The translations under genes were made by a program, and so were the position numbers. From positions 248,001 to 312,000 of the forward strand of contig NZ_BSRQ01000002.1 of the NCBI RefSeq assembly GCF_030268685.1: DNA of 64,000 nucleotides, written 5' to 3'. Under the pieces are notes generated by a model, which was not told the DNA's origin, did no database searches, and worked only from the letters and a program-made list of their open reading frames with translations. Of the stretch, positions 49,741 to 58,960 are shown in pieces (position 1 is the first letter of the stretch; each line of letters begins with the position of its first letter). Source of the DNA: Microtetraspora sp. NBRC 13810. Its GTDB lineage: Bacteria; Actinomycetota; Actinomycetes; Streptosporangiales; Streptosporangiaceae.

Positions 49741-49956
49741 GAGGTTCACGCGGAGCAAGGCGACGCCCGTGGAACGGCCACGCACACACCGGGCCGCTCC
49801 TGGCCAAGGTTGTGCGTGGCCGTTTCGACATGCAAGCCGTCGTCCGCGTGCGGCCACAGCCACATCGGCGTGCGGCCACGGCAACGGAGGCAATCCTCCG
49901 GGGGGCGACGTCTTCGGTGAACGGGAGACCGAGGCCGAGCGGGGCCCGGGGATGCG

Positions 49957-50409
49957 TCACAGGCCGGGATTCTTCGGGGTCGTGACGATGGTCTGCAGGG
50001 CGTGGATCAATCGGTCCGCGTCCGAGGGGGGAAGTGGGGCGAGAAACCGCTGTTCCATCTCCTCGCGGGCCTGCTCGGCGCGGCGCAGGCAGTCCTGGCC
50101 CGTTGGTGTCAGCTGCACGGTGTTCCTGCGCCGGTCCTGGGCGCTGCGGTGGCGCTCGACGAGGCCCTTGGTCTCCAGGGTGTCGAGGAGCGCCACCATC
50201 GTGGTGCGGTCGATGCCGAGTCTGCCTGCCGCCTCCAACTGGGACAGCGGGTACTGCGTGGCGAGGACGGCCAGAACGGCCAGTTCGCGGCCGTCGATGC
50301 CGAACGGAGCGAGTGCCTGCGTGGACGCCTCGGTCAACCGCAGATACGCGTGTTTGAGCAGATAGCCCAGGCGGGAGGTGAGGACCTCTGAGCTGGATTC
50401 ACCTGTCAT
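49957..50409 (-). CDS. MarR-family transcriptional regulator
   Basis: 150 residues with the winged helix of MarR proteins (LSQLEAAGRLGIDRTTMVALLDTLETKGLVERH and DRRRNTVQLTPTGQD). It is divergent from the LLM oxidoreductase with 111 bases between starts, so it very probably controls that gene and itself in response to a small ligand. The spacer contains repeated TGCTGACAATC / TGCTGACGATC strings that may be operator half-sites. Bases 49741-49956 on the other side hold no gene. Confidence 0.88.
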   Translation of the reverse strand: MTGESSSEVLTSRLGYLLKHAYLRLTEASTQALAPFGIDGRELAVLAVLATQYPLSQLEAAGRLGIDRTTMVALLDTLETKGLVERHRSAQDRRRNTVQLTPTGQDCLRRAEQAREEMEQRFLAPLPPSDADRLIHALQTIVTTPKNPGL

Positions 50410-50520
50410 GCCCCCACCCTATCCCAGGTGCTGACAATCAGGGCTGCTGACGATCCGCTATGGTGACGGTGTAGCCGCCTTCCGGAGGCGGCGCATCGAG
50501 CCGAAGGGCGCATACACGCG

Positions 50521-51450
50521 ATGAGCGACCAGCACCAAGACCAGGTGACATTTGGCATCAAGACCACCCCGATGCGCACCACCTACGAGGAGATCTCCCG
50601 CGTATGGCAGGAGGCCGACACCCTGCCGCAGATCGCGGACGCATGGCTGTGGGATCACCTCATGCCTGTCGCCGGACCCAAGAACGGCCAGGTCCTCGAA
50701 GGGTGGACCCTGCTGAGCGCCCTGGCCGCACAGACCCGGCGTCTACGGCTGGGACTCCTGGTGACCAGCAACCGGATCCGTGAGCCCGCCGTCCTGGGCA
50801 AGATCGCCACCACAGTGGACGTGATCTCCCAGGGCCGCCTGATCATGGGACTCGGCGTGGGCGGCACCCATCAGCCCGCCGGCGCCGGGGGCGTCGCCGG
50901 CGAGAACCCCGCCGTCGCGGAGTACGACGCCTACGGCCTGACCCTGGTCCCCCCGGCCGAGGGCATCGCCCGCCTCGCCGAGACCATCGCCATCCTCAGG
51001 AACATGTGGACGGAAGACGTCTTCGACTTCCACGGGCGCTACTACACCCTCAAGGCCAACCGGAACGAGCCCAAGCCCGTCCAACGACCCGGCCCGCCGC
51101 TGCTGATCGGCGGCTGGGGCACGAAGACTCTGCGCCTGGTGGCCGAGCAGGCGGACATCTGGAACATCCCCGGCCCCCCGCACAACACCCTCGACTACAT
51201 CACCGAACGCGCCCGCGTCCTGGACGCCCACTGCGCCGCCATCGGCCGGGACCGGCAGACGATCACCCGCTCCGTGCAGTACATCGTCTCCTACGACGAC
51301 CCGGCCGGTGACCGGGAGGCGATCCTGGGGCTCGTCGACGCCGGCATGACGCACATCGTGCTGAGCCTGCGAAGCCCTTACCCCGCACAGGTCGCGCACT
51401 GGCTCGTCGACGAGATCATCACACCCGTGCGCACAGCCCTGTCCCGCTGA
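50521..51450 (+). CDS. LLM-class flavin (probably F420)-dependent oxidoreductase
   Basis: 309 residues, luciferase-like TIM barrel: WLWDHLMPV, TRRLRLGLLVTSNRIREPAVLGKIATTVDVISQGRLIMGLGVG (in pieces), FDFHGRYYTL and PPLLIGGWGTKTLRLVAEQADIWN. Actinomycete members mostly use coenzyme F420. The ATG at 50521 heads the gene; the divergent MarR gene is the probable regulator. Substrate unknown. Confidence 0.88.
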   Translation: MSDQHQDQVTFGIKTTPMRTTYEEISRVWQEADTLPQIADAWLWDHLMPVAGPKNGQVLEGWTLLSALAAQTRRLRLGLLVTSNRIREPAVLGKIATTVDVISQGRLIMGLGVGGTHQPAGAGGVAGENPAVAEYDAYGLTLVPPAEGIARLAETIAILRNMWTEDVFDFHGRYYTLKANRNEPKPVQRPGPPLLIGGWGTKTLRLVAEQADIWNIPGPPHNTLDYITERARVLDAHCAAIGRDRQTITRSVQYIVSYDDPAGDREAILGLVDAGMTHIVLSLRSPYPAQVAHWLVDEIITPVRTALSR

Positions 51451-51485
51451 AGGCCATCAACGCCGCCGGTGAACGCCCCGATCCA

Positions 51486-51571
51486 CGCCCCGCGAACGGC
51501 CTGCCGTACCGGTGGGACCGCAGGTCGGCGCCCCGCGAACGGCCTGCCGTACCGGTGGAACCGCAGGTCGG
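51486..51571. repeat. Tandem duplication of a 43-bp unit
   Basis: Two copies (51486-51528 and 51529-51571) differ at one base. Each begins CGCCCCGCGAACGGCCTGCC. They lie in the spacer after the LLM gene. Probably a slippage or duplication product without function. Confidence 0.8.
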
Positions 51572-51656
51572 CGCCCCACCTTGCAAACCAGCACAAAACG
51601 GGACTCATAACGGAAGCAAGACGTTAGCCATACGGCTCTGAGGGCAGTTGAGGTCC

Positions 51657-51806
51657 ATGGCTACATTGCTCTGGATCATCGCCGTAATACTCGTCATCGC
51701 TGGGATCTACGTGATCCTCGCCCGGCGCGACCTCCTGTGGGGGATCGTGCTCATCGTCGTCGGCTTCCTCGTGGGCCCGGGAGGCGTCAGCATCTTCCAC
51801 CCATGA
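51657..51806 (+). CDS. GPGG-motif small membrane protein
   Basis: 49 codons from ATG 51657 with GAGG just upstream. Two hydrophobic stretches (LLWIIAVILVIAGIYVIL and LLWGIVLIVVGFLVG) are separated by ARRD, and the protein ends GPGGVSIFHP, the GPGG ending of a small actinobacterial membrane protein family. Function unknown; conserved in many relatives as far as I recall. Confidence 0.8.
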   Translation: MATLLWIIAVILVIAGIYVILARRDLLWGIVLIVVGFLVGPGGVSIFHP

Positions 51807-52062
51807 CGCCCGCGCCCCGCGGGCGGCCACCGAAACTCCACCATCCACCGGCTGATCAGGGTGCGGCGGGCACCGCTTTCGGAGCGGGCCGCCGACCGCC
51901 CCTGACGACTCCAGCCCCATGATCATTCATCGGGGCCGCTACGAGGGGCGTCCGCCCTCACCCGCCACGGGTGAGGGCGAACCCTTGTCCACAAACCCCC
52001 GAAAGGCACCAAACCCCCGAAAGGCACCGAACGAAGCCCGGGGTCACCCTCGGGAGTGGGGA

Positions 52063-52794
52063 CTACTCCTCGTCCGGGTCGCAGCCGTCGAGGCAGTACA
52101 CCGCGTACGCCCGGCCCAGTACCGGCAGTGCGACGTTGCGGACCCTGATCCCGCCGGGTGTCATGCCCTTCTCCGAGCCCAGGTGGGCGTGGCCGTGCAG
52201 GATGAGGTCGGCGCCTTCGGCGTCCACCGCCTCGGCCAGCAGGTAGCTGCCGAGAAACGGGTAGATCTCCGGCGGCTCGCCGTCCAGGGTGTCCTTGACG
52301 GGGGAATAGTGCGACAGGACCACCTTGTGGTCGGCCTGGAGTTCCTTGAGCCCGACCCGCCAGCGCTCGGCGATCTCCTTCGTGTGCCGGACGAACGCCT
52401 TCGTCTCCGGCTCGCCGAACTCGGAGGCGCACTTGCCGGCGAAGCCGCCGCCGAAACCCTTGCCTCCGACGATGCCCAGCGTGCTGTGACCGTCGACAAC
52501 CGTCGAGTTGTCGTCCAGTACGGTGACGCCGGCGTCGCGCAGCAGGCCGGAGATCTCCTCCTCGGCGTCGGAGTGATAGTCGTGGTTGCCCAGCACGGTG
52601 ACCACCGGAATGGGCAGGCCGCGTAGTTCGTCCGCGACGACCCTGCCCTCCTGCACGGTGCCGTGCCGGGTCAGGTCTCCGGCGATCAGCAGGATGTCGG
52701 CGCGTTCCTCGATGCCTTCCAGCCGCGCCCGGAACCGGCCGCGCACGTCTTCGCCGAGGTGAATGTCGCCCACCGCCGCGATGCGCGTCTTCAC
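52063..52794 (-). CDS. Metallophosphoesterase
   Basis: 243 residues of the calcineurin-like fold with all metal motifs in order: GDIHLGE, GDLTRHG, GNHDYHS, VLSHYS and HGHAHLG. It hydrolyses a phosphoester; the substrate is unknown. The ATG at 52794 overlaps the stop of the BON-domain gene as ATGA, so both are co-translated. Confidence 0.9.
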   Translation of the reverse strand: MKTRIAAVGDIHLGEDVRGRFRARLEGIEERADILLIAGDLTRHGTVQEGRVVADELRGLPIPVVTVLGNHDYHSDAEEEISGLLRDAGVTVLDDNSTVVDGHSTLGIVGGKGFGGGFAGKCASEFGEPETKAFVRHTKEIAERWRVGLKELQADHKVVLSHYSPVKDTLDGEPPEIYPFLGSYLLAEAVDAEGADLILHGHAHLGSEKGMTPGGIRVRNVALPVLGRAYAVYCLDGCDPDEE

Positions 52795-53042
52795 AGAGAC
52801 TCCTCCTCCCGGGGATCACGGATCTCCACGACGGTCAGCTCGTTGCGTACCTTCAGCTCGGGGGCCGCCTCGTGGGCGACTCCGGCGAGCGTCTCGCGGC
52901 GCCCTTCGCAGGAGACCTGCCCGCGCAGGAACAACTGGTCTCCCCGCACATCCACCCGTATGCCGAGTTCGTGCGTCCGTTCGTCCTCGGCGAGGGCGCG
53001 CTGGACCCGCGCGGCGACATACTGCGGAGCTTCCGCGCTCAT
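52791..53042 (-). CDS. BON-domain protein
   Basis: 83 residues, single BON domain (VAARVQRALAEDERTHELGIRV, DQLFLRGQVSCEGRRETL, APELKVRNELTVVEI). BON domains bind phospholipid or peptidoglycan and occur in small stress proteins. GGGAGTGAG precedes ATG 53042; a longer frame upstream is not conserved. First gene of a two-gene unit with the phosphoesterase. Confidence 0.82.
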   Translation of the reverse strand: MSAEAPQYVAARVQRALAEDERTHELGIRVDVRGDQLFLRGQVSCEGRRETLAGVAHEAAPELKVRNELTVVEIRDPREEESL

Positions 53043-53197
53043 GCTCACTCCCTTCCGCGAATGACCTGTCAGGACGACACGCCTGCCCGCGCCCGGACCG
53101 GCGAAACCGCCGCCGCGGGCCCCGCCGGGCGGCCGCATGAGGGGGCCCGCTGGGGGTACGGGGTCGTGGTACTGGTCCCAACCAGGCAGGAGGGGTC

Positions 53198-53452
53198 ATG
53201 TGCGCACGTAACCGACCGCGGGAGAGGCCATCGGTGGCGGGCACGCCGACGGACGTGGTGCACATCCGTCTCGGCTCGTTCCTCTTGTTCTTCGCCATCG
53301 CGATGGGCGCGCTTGGTCTGGTGTCGCAGGTGCCCGTCCTCACCGGGATCATGGCGGTCGTCGCGGTCATCGCGGTCATCGACATCGCGGTAGCCGTCCA
53401 CCGCCAGTCCCAACGGGAAAACGAGGAGGATGACAGTGCCGGAATGGAATGA
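53198..53452 (+). CDS. Small membrane protein
   Basis: 84 residues with two adjacent hydrophobic segments (LGSFLLFFAIAMGALGLVS and LTGIMAVVAVIAVIDIAVAV) and a charged C-terminus. AGGAGGGG precedes ATG 53198. It overlaps the start of the SDR gene by 23 bases, so the two are translationally linked. No family recognised. Confidence 0.7.
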   Translation: MCARNRPRERPSVAGTPTDVVHIRLGSFLLFFAIAMGALGLVSQVPVLTGIMAVVAVIAVIDIAVAVHRQSQRENEEDDSAGME

Positions 53453-54509
53453 CGCCCCAGTGGAGGCCCCGTTCAAGACCGGTCCCGCGCAGGACGGCGC
53501 GTTCGCGGGCAAGGTCGTGGTGGTGACGGGCGCGAGCGGGGGCGTCGGCCGGGCTGTCGCGCGGCGCCTCGGCGACGAGGGCGCCGTCGTCGCGCTGCTC
53601 GCCCGCGGCGCCACCGGACTGTCCGCGGCGGCCGTCGAGGTCGGCGCGGCGGGCGGCAGCGGCATCGTCTACGAGACCGACGTCGCCGACTACGCGCAGG
53701 TCAAGGCGGCAGCCAAGCAGATCGAGGACGAGCTGGGCCCGATCGACGTGTGGATGAACATCGCGTTCTCCTCCGTGTTCGCCCCGTTCACCGAGATCGC
53801 GCCCGAGGAGTTCGAGCGCACCACCGCGGTCACCTACCTGGGTTACGTGTGGGGCACCAGGGTCGCCCTGGAGATGATGCGGACCCGCGGCCACGGCACG
53901 ATCGTGCAGGCCGGGTCCGCCCTCGCGTACCGCGGCATCCCGCTCCAGTCGGCTTACTGCGGCGCCAAGCACGCGATCAGGGGGTTCACCGAGTCGGTGC
54001 GCACCGAGCTGCTCGGCGAGGGCAGCGACATCAAGATCACCATGGTGCAGCTGCCCGCCCTGAACACGCCGCAGTTCGACTGGGTGCTGTCCCGCCTGCG
54101 CGGCCACCCGCAGCCGGTGCCGCCCATCTACCAGCCGGAGGTGGCCGCGGACGCGCTGGTCTTCGCGGCACGCCATCCTGGGCGCAAGGAGTACTGGGTC
54201 GGCGGCTCGACCGCGGCGACCCTGCTCGCTCAGCGGGTCGCCCCCGCGCTGGTGGACCGGTACCTCGCCCGCTACGGCGTGAAGTCGCAGCAGACCGACG
54301 AGAAGCCGCCGACCGGGGTGGCCAACCTGTGGCAGCCGGCCGACAAGGACCGCGACTACGGCGCGCACGGCGGTTTCGACAACCGCTCGCACGGGCGCAG
54401 CCTCCAGGTCTGGTTCTCCCAGCACCGCCGGCTCACCGCCGCGGCCGTCGGCGGTCTCGCCGCGGGCGCGCTCCTCGGCGTCGCCCGCCGCCGCGCCGCA
54501 CATCGCTGA
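53430..54509 (+). CDS. Short-chain dehydrogenase/reductase
   Basis: 359 residues, longer than a classical SDR because of a C-terminal extension of about 100 residues ending in a basic/hydrophobic tail (AAAVGGLAAGALLGVARRR). NAD(P)-binding TGASGGVGRAVARRL is at residues 33-47; IAFSSVFAPF replaces the NAG motif; the catalytic serine and YxxxK are in VQAGSALAYRG and SAYCGAKHA. Substrate unknown. The tail suggests membrane contact. Confidence 0.85.
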   Translation: MTVPEWNDAPVEAPFKTGPAQDGAFAGKVVVVTGASGGVGRAVARRLGDEGAVVALLARGATGLSAAAVEVGAAGGSGIVYETDVADYAQVKAAAKQIEDELGPIDVWMNIAFSSVFAPFTEIAPEEFERTTAVTYLGYVWGTRVALEMMRTRGHGTIVQAGSALAYRGIPLQSAYCGAKHAIRGFTESVRTELLGEGSDIKITMVQLPALNTPQFDWVLSRLRGHPQPVPPIYQPEVAADALVFAARHPGRKEYWVGGSTAATLLAQRVAPALVDRYLARYGVKSQQTDEKPPTGVANLWQPADKDRDYGAHGGFDNRSHGRSLQVWFSQHRRLTAAAVGGLAAGALLGVARRRAAHR

Positions 54510-54647
54510 CACGGCCGGCGGCCGGCCCGTACGGCGCGGCCGTACGGGCGGGAGGTTTCCGGCAGGCCGTCCGGGTAGTCGAGCACGGACCCCCCGGCGG
54601 CCGCCGGTACGGCGGCGCCGGCCCGCGCCGACCGAAGGAGCCGTCCC

Positions 54648-56477
54648 ATGTCCCAGCCTGACCTGCACTATCTGGCCGATCTGGCCGCTCAGCTCCGGGT
54701 GGACGCGGTGCGCGCCTCGGCCGCCGCGGGCTCGGGCCATCCGACGTCGTCGATGTCCGCGGCCGAGTTGATGGCCGTGCTCTTCGCCCGGCACCTGCGT
54801 TACGACTTCGCGTACCCGGACTCCCCGGCCAACGACCACCTGATCTTCTCCAAGGGGCACGCCTCCCCGTTGCTCTATGCCCTGTACAAGGCGGCGGGGG
54901 CGATCTCGGACGAGGAGCTGCTGACCTTCAGGAGGCGGTCGAGCCGGTTGGAGGGCCATCCGACGCCCCGGCTGCCGTGGGTGGACGTGGCCACCGGGTC
55001 GCTCGGCCAGGGGTTGCCCGTCGGCGTCGGGATCGCGCTGGCGGGGCACCGGCTGGACCATATGCCCTACCACGTGTGGGTGTTGTGCGGGGACAGCGAG
55101 ATGGCCGAGGGGTCGATGTGGGAGGCGGCCGAGCACGCCGGTTACGAGGGGCTGGCCAACATCACCGCGATCGTGGACGTGAACCGGCTGGGCCAGCGCG
55201 GTCCGACGAGGTACGGCTGGGACACCGGGGCGTACGCGCGGCGGTTCGGCGCGTTCGGCTGGCACACGATCGAGATCGACGGGCACGACCCCGGGCAGAT
55301 CGACTACGCGCTGGCCGACGCGCGTTCGATGCGCAGACGGCCGACGGCGATCCTGGCCAGGACGAGGAAGGGCGAAGGGGTCGTCGCGGTGGAGAACCGC
55401 GAGGGCAAGCACGGCAAGCCGCTGGCCGATCCGGACCTGGCGGTGGCCGAGCTGGGCGGGCGCCGCGACCTGCGGGTGGCGGTGCCGCTGCCGGACGGCG
55501 GCGGGGTCGTGCGCGAGGTGCGGAAGGAGCCGGTGCGGCTGCCGGAGTTCCCGGTGGGTGAGAAGGTGGCGACCCGGGCCGCGTTCGGCGAGGCGCTCGC
55601 GGCGCTGGGGTCGGCGCGCGGGGACGTGGTCGCGCTGGACGGGGAGGTCGCCGACTCGACCAAGGCGCAGACCTTCGCCGAGGCGCACCCGGACCGGTTC
55701 TTCGAGTGTTACATCGCCGAGCAGCAGATGGTGGCCGCCGCGGTGGGCATGCAGGTGCGCGGCTGGACGCCGTACGCGACGACGTTCGCGGCGTTCCTCA
55801 CCCGGGCCCACGACTTCATCCGGATGGCCGCGGTGAGCAGGGCGGACATCCGGCTGGTGGGCTCGCACGCGGGCGTCGCGATCGGGCAGGACGGGCCGTC
55901 GCAGATGGGTTTGGAGGACCTGGCCATGTTCCGTGCGGTGCACGGCAGCACCGTGCTCTACCCGTGTGACGCCAACCAGACGGCGAAGCTGGTCGCGGCG
56001 ATGGCGGACCGGGCCGGCGTCGGCTACCTGCGCACGTCCAGGGGCGAGATGCCGGTGATCTACGAGCCGGGCGAGGAGTTCCCGATCGGCGGCTGCCGGG
56101 TGCTGCGCAGTTCGCCGCAGGACGTGGCGACCGTCGTGGCGGCCGGGGTCACCCTGCACGAGGCGCTGGCCGCGGCCGGCGAACTGGCCGCGGACGGCGT
56201 CCGGGTGGAGGTCATCGACCTCTACTCGATCAAGCCGCTGGACGCGCAGGCGCTCAGAGGGGCCGCCACCCGCACCGGCACCATGATCACGGTGGAGGAC
56301 CACTGGCCGGCCGGCGGGCTGGGCGAGGCCGTGCTCTCCGCGGTCGCCGACCTCGGCCCCCGGGTGATCAAGCTGGCCGTGCGCGTCATGCCCGGCTCGG
56401 CCGCCCCGCGGGAGCAGCTCGAAGACGCGGGCATCGACAGGAACGCCATCGTCCGCGCGGTCCGCGACCTGCTCTGA
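54648..56477 (+). CDS. Transketolase
   Basis: 609 residues in one chain: the pyrophosphate domain (AAGSGHPTSS, FSKGHASPLLYAL, GDSEMAEGSMWEAAEHA with the ThDP-binding acidic residues), the pyrimidine domain (the glutamate in FECYIAEQQMVAAAVGM, TTFAAFLTRAHDFIRMA) and the C-terminal domain (VEVIDLYSIKPLD). It is shorter than TktA and may be a secondary transketolase. AAGGAG lies upstream of ATG 54648. It is the last gene before a bidirectional hairpin. Confidence 0.9.
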   Translation: MSQPDLHYLADLAAQLRVDAVRASAAAGSGHPTSSMSAAELMAVLFARHLRYDFAYPDSPANDHLIFSKGHASPLLYALYKAAGAISDEELLTFRRRSSRLEGHPTPRLPWVDVATGSLGQGLPVGVGIALAGHRLDHMPYHVWVLCGDSEMAEGSMWEAAEHAGYEGLANITAIVDVNRLGQRGPTRYGWDTGAYARRFGAFGWHTIEIDGHDPGQIDYALADARSMRRRPTAILARTRKGEGVVAVENREGKHGKPLADPDLAVAELGGRRDLRVAVPLPDGGGVVREVRKEPVRLPEFPVGEKVATRAAFGEALAALGSARGDVVALDGEVADSTKAQTFAEAHPDRFFECYIAEQQMVAAAVGMQVRGWTPYATTFAAFLTRAHDFIRMAAVSRADIRLVGSHAGVAIGQDGPSQMGLEDLAMFRAVHGSTVLYPCDANQTAKLVAAMADRAGVGYLRTSRGEMPVIYEPGEEFPIGGCRVLRSSPQDVATVVAAGVTLHEALAAAGELAADGVRVEVIDLYSIKPLDAQALRGAATRTGTMITVEDHWPAGGLGEAVLSAVADLGPRVIKLAVRVMPGSAAPREQLEDAGIDRNAIVRAVRDLL

Positions 56478-56496
56478 CGACACCGCCCCGCACGGC

Positions 56497-56532
56497 GGAA
56501 GCGGCCCCGCCACGAGTGGCGGGGCCGCTTCC
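56497..56532. terminator. Bidirectional terminator between transketolase and ChaB-like genes
   Basis: GGAAGCGGCCCCGCCAC and GTGGCGGGGCCGCTTCC form a long perfect stem with a minimal loop between convergent stop codons (56477 and 56553). Confidence 0.8.
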
Positions 56533-56552
56533 GGCAGGTCGGCCGACTCCGG

Positions 56553-56951
56553 TCAGCGCGACCGGGCCTTGGCGGTGGCCCGCCGGTTGGCCTTCTTGAT
56601 GGCCTCGGTCAGCTCGGTCTTGCTCATCGAGGAGCGGCCCTTGATGTCGAGGCGCCGGGCCGTGTCGTACAGGTGCTGCTTGGACGCGTTCTCGTCCACG
56701 CCTTCACCCGTCCTGCCCCGCCTGGGCGTGCTCCTGGCGGCCTGCGGGTCGGACGGGCCCTTCCTGGCCTTCCGCTCCCAGTGGTCGCCGATCTTCTCGT
56801 ACGAGTGCTTGAGCGCGCTGAACGCGGTGCGGTGGGCCCTTTCGCCCTCGCCGTACGTCTCCACCGCGGAGTCGTGCGCCTTGATCCAGGTGTTCTGCGC
56901 GTCCCTGCCCGATCGTCTGAGCGTGGACGGCAGTTCTTCGCGTGCGGGCAT
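56553..56951 (-). CDS. ChaB-family protein with Rho-N-like C-terminus
   Basis: 132 residues. The N-terminal MPAREELPSTLRRSGRDAQNTWIKAHDSA and the next helix match the ChaB fold. The C-terminal 40 residues (ASKQHLYDTARRLDIKGRSSMSKTELTEAI) look like a Rho N-terminal/SAP-type helical motif. GGAGGTG precedes ATG 56951. Role unknown; often found among stress-response genes in actinomycetes. Confidence 0.82.
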   Translation of the reverse strand: MPAREELPSTLRRSGRDAQNTWIKAHDSAVETYGEGERAHRTAFSALKHSYEKIGDHWERKARKGPSDPQAARSTPRRGRTGEGVDENASKQHLYDTARRLDIKGRSSMSKTELTEAIKKANRRATAKARSR

Positions 56952-57008
56952 GACAGACACCTCCCGAAGCCCTACGCCTGCCCGCCGCGCCGGCACCGAA
57001 ACAGCAGG

Positions 57009-57269
57009 TCAGATGCGAGGGTCGTCGTAGCGGCGCTCGGTCACCACGCGGCGGGCGCCGGGCTGCGCGACGGGGGCCTCCTCCCGGTCCACGACGACGG
57101 TACGGCGGGCCATGCTCACCCGGTAGACGCCGAAGAGCAGGCCGGCCAGCCCGCCCAGCATGAGGATGACACCAACGATGTTGATGTCCAGACCGGCGAT
57201 GTTGTAATCGACGGCCCATGTCAGGATCGCTCCCAGCATGATGAGGATGATGCTCCCGGCGATGGTCAT
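57009..57269 (-). CDS. DUF6458 small membrane protein
   Basis: 86 residues with two helices (IAGSIILIMLGAILTWAV and INIVGVILMLGGLAGLLFGVY) separated by DYNIAGLD, then a polar tail rich in Arg and Glu. The pattern is that of DUF6458. AAGGAGGT is placed well before ATG 57269. Function unknown. Confidence 0.85.
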   Translation of the reverse strand: MTIAGSIILIMLGAILTWAVDYNIAGLDINIVGVILMLGGLAGLLFGVYRVSMARRTVVVDREEAPVAQPGARRVVTERRYDDPRI

Positions 57270-57400
57270 GGATTACCTCCTTGGAAACCAGCGCATGCTT
57301 ACTTTCCTCTCCACGGATATCAAACGTCCGAGCCGGTGAGATCCGCGCTTCTGGGCAGGTAAATCCTGTTCGCCGTACCCGACCCCTCGGAGGTGTTCGC

Positions 57401-57922
57401 GTGACGAGGCCCTTTCCCCTCTCCGCCCCCATCGTCGTCGTCGGCCTGATGGGCTCCGGCAAGTCCAGCGTGTCCAGGCCGCTCGCCCAGGCGCTGGGCC
57501 GGGAGATGCGGGACAGCGATCCGGACATGCGCCGGCGGTACGGCCTGTCCGCCGCCGAGATGGCCGAGCAACTGGGAGCCGACCTGCTGCACGACCGGGA
57601 GGCCGAGCATCTGCGCGAGGCGCTGGCCGAGGAGCCGCCGCCGGTGATCGCGGCGGCGGCCAGCACGATCGAGCGCGCCGACATCCGGGCCCTGCTCCAG
57701 CCGGCCGTCGTCGTGTGGCTGGACGCGCCGGACGACGTGCTCGCCGAGCGCATGCTGTCCGGTTCGCACCGGCCGCACTTCGAGCCCGACCTGCGGGCCA
57801 TGCTGGCCAAGCAGCGAGCCGTACGAGGCCCCTACTTCCAGGAGGTGGCGGACCTCACCTTCGACGTGTCGAAGCTGACGCCGGAGGAGATCGCCACCCA
57901 GATCCTGGACCGGCTCGGCTGA
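57401..57922 (+). CDS. Shikimate kinase-like P-loop kinase
   Basis: 173 residues. Walker A GLMGSGKSSVSRPLAQALG starts near residue 15; the DSDPDMRRRYGLSAAEM segment parallels the substrate-binding DxD of shikimate kinases and the AAAASTIER segment replaces the usual GGG motif, so the substrate may differ. GTG 57401 follows GGAGGTG. It is not near aro genes, which argues for a paralogue of other specificity. Confidence 0.75.
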   Translation: MTRPFPLSAPIVVVGLMGSGKSSVSRPLAQALGREMRDSDPDMRRRYGLSAAEMAEQLGADLLHDREAEHLREALAEEPPPVIAAAASTIERADIRALLQPAVVVWLDAPDDVLAERMLSGSHRPHFEPDLRAMLAKQRAVRGPYFQEVADLTFDVSKLTPEEIATQILDRLG

Positions 57923-57964
57923 TATACGTTTGCCCGGCGGCCGGGGGCCTGATACGCACTGTCG

Positions 57965-58516
57965 GTGAACTTCGCCAGCAAACCGACGCTCAAGGGCGAG
58001 CGTGTGGTCCTCCGCCCGGCCGGTCCCGAGCACGCCGACGGCCTGTGGGAGCTCGTCAACGATCCGGAGACGATCCGGCTGACCGGCTCGCACGGCCGGT
58101 TCGGGCGCGAGCACACCGACCTGTGGTACGCGACCCGGCACGAGCACGACGAGCGGCTGGACCTCGCGATCTGCGACGCGGCCGACGACTCCTACGTCGG
58201 CGAGGTGGTGCTGTACGAGCTGGACGCCAACAACCTGTCCTGCACGCTGCGGATCGCCCTGATCGGCCCGCGCGCCTACGGGCGGGGCTACGGCACCGAG
58301 ACGCTGCGCCTGGTGCTGGACCACGCCTTCGGCGCCGTCGGGCTGCACCGGGTGTCGCTGGAGGTCTTCGACTTCAACGAGCGGGCCAGGCACGTCTACC
58401 GCAAGGTGGGCTTCGTGCAGGAGGGCGTGCTCAGGGACGCGTTGCACTGGGAGGGGCGGTGGCACGACGCGATCCTGATGTCGGTGCTGGCCCCGGACTG
58501 GAAGCCGGCCGGCTAG
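57965..58516 (+). CDS. GNAT-family N-acetyltransferase
   Basis: 183 residues of the RimJ/RimL type: LKGERVVLRPAGPEHADGLWELVNDPE, the acetyl-CoA loop IGPRAYGRGYGTETLRLVLDHAF and HRVSLEVFDFNERARHVYRKVGF. It acetylates a protein N-terminus or a small amine; substrate unknown. The GTG at 57965 starts the conserved region. It converges on the next gene with only one base between stops. Confidence 0.88.
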   Translation: MNFASKPTLKGERVVLRPAGPEHADGLWELVNDPETIRLTGSHGRFGREHTDLWYATRHEHDERLDLAICDAADDSYVGEVVLYELDANNLSCTLRIALIGPRAYGRGYGTETLRLVLDHAFGAVGLHRVSLEVFDFNERARHVYRKVGFVQEGVLRDALHWEGRWHDAILMSVLAPDWKPAG

Positions 58517-58517
58517 C

Positions 58518-58937
58518 TCAGGCCGCCTCGCCCAGTACGAACCACACGACCTTCCCTCCGCCGGGCGCCGGCACGACCCCCCAGTCGCCGGCCAGCCGGC
58601 CGACGATCAGCAGCCCCCGCCCGCCGGTGGCGTCGAGGTCGCCGTCCGTCTCCGCGGGCAGGCCCTCCCCGTCGTCGGCGATCTCGGCGTACACCCCGCG
58701 TCCCGCAAGGATCAGCCTGACCCGTACGGCGGTGCCGCCGTGCAGGACGGCGTTGGTGACGAGTTCGCTGACGATCAGCGCGCAGTCGTCGGCCATGTCG
58801 CCGTGCGCGGCCAGGTGGCGCAGGACCATGCCGCGCGCGGCGCGCACGCTGGTGACCTCGCCGGGGAGGATGCTCTCGTAGGTGCGCCGGGGCACGTCCA
58901 CCCCCTCGATCACGGAGGTCGCTGTGGGATAGGGCAC
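58518..58937 (-). CDS. Anti-sigma-factor-like ATP-binding protein (HATPase_c_2, RsbW/SpoIIAB type)
   Basis: 139 residues: VRAARGMVLRHLAAHG, the N-box ALIVSELVTNAVLHGG, the G1 box AEIADDGEGLP and the GGRGLLIVGRLAGDWGV block. Single-domain proteins like this act as anti-sigma or switch kinases in actinomycetes. ATG 58937 is used. A perfect TGGGAGCGCTCCCA palindrome lies 24 bases upstream and may control it. Confidence 0.88.
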   Translation of the reverse strand: MPYPTATSVIEGVDVPRRTYESILPGEVTSVRAARGMVLRHLAAHGDMADDCALIVSELVTNAVLHGGTAVRVRLILAGRGVYAEIADDGEGLPAETDGDLDATGGRGLLIVGRLAGDWGVVPAPGGGKVVWFVLGEAA

Positions 58938-58960
58938 GCCGGCCTCCAGTAAGTCACAAG

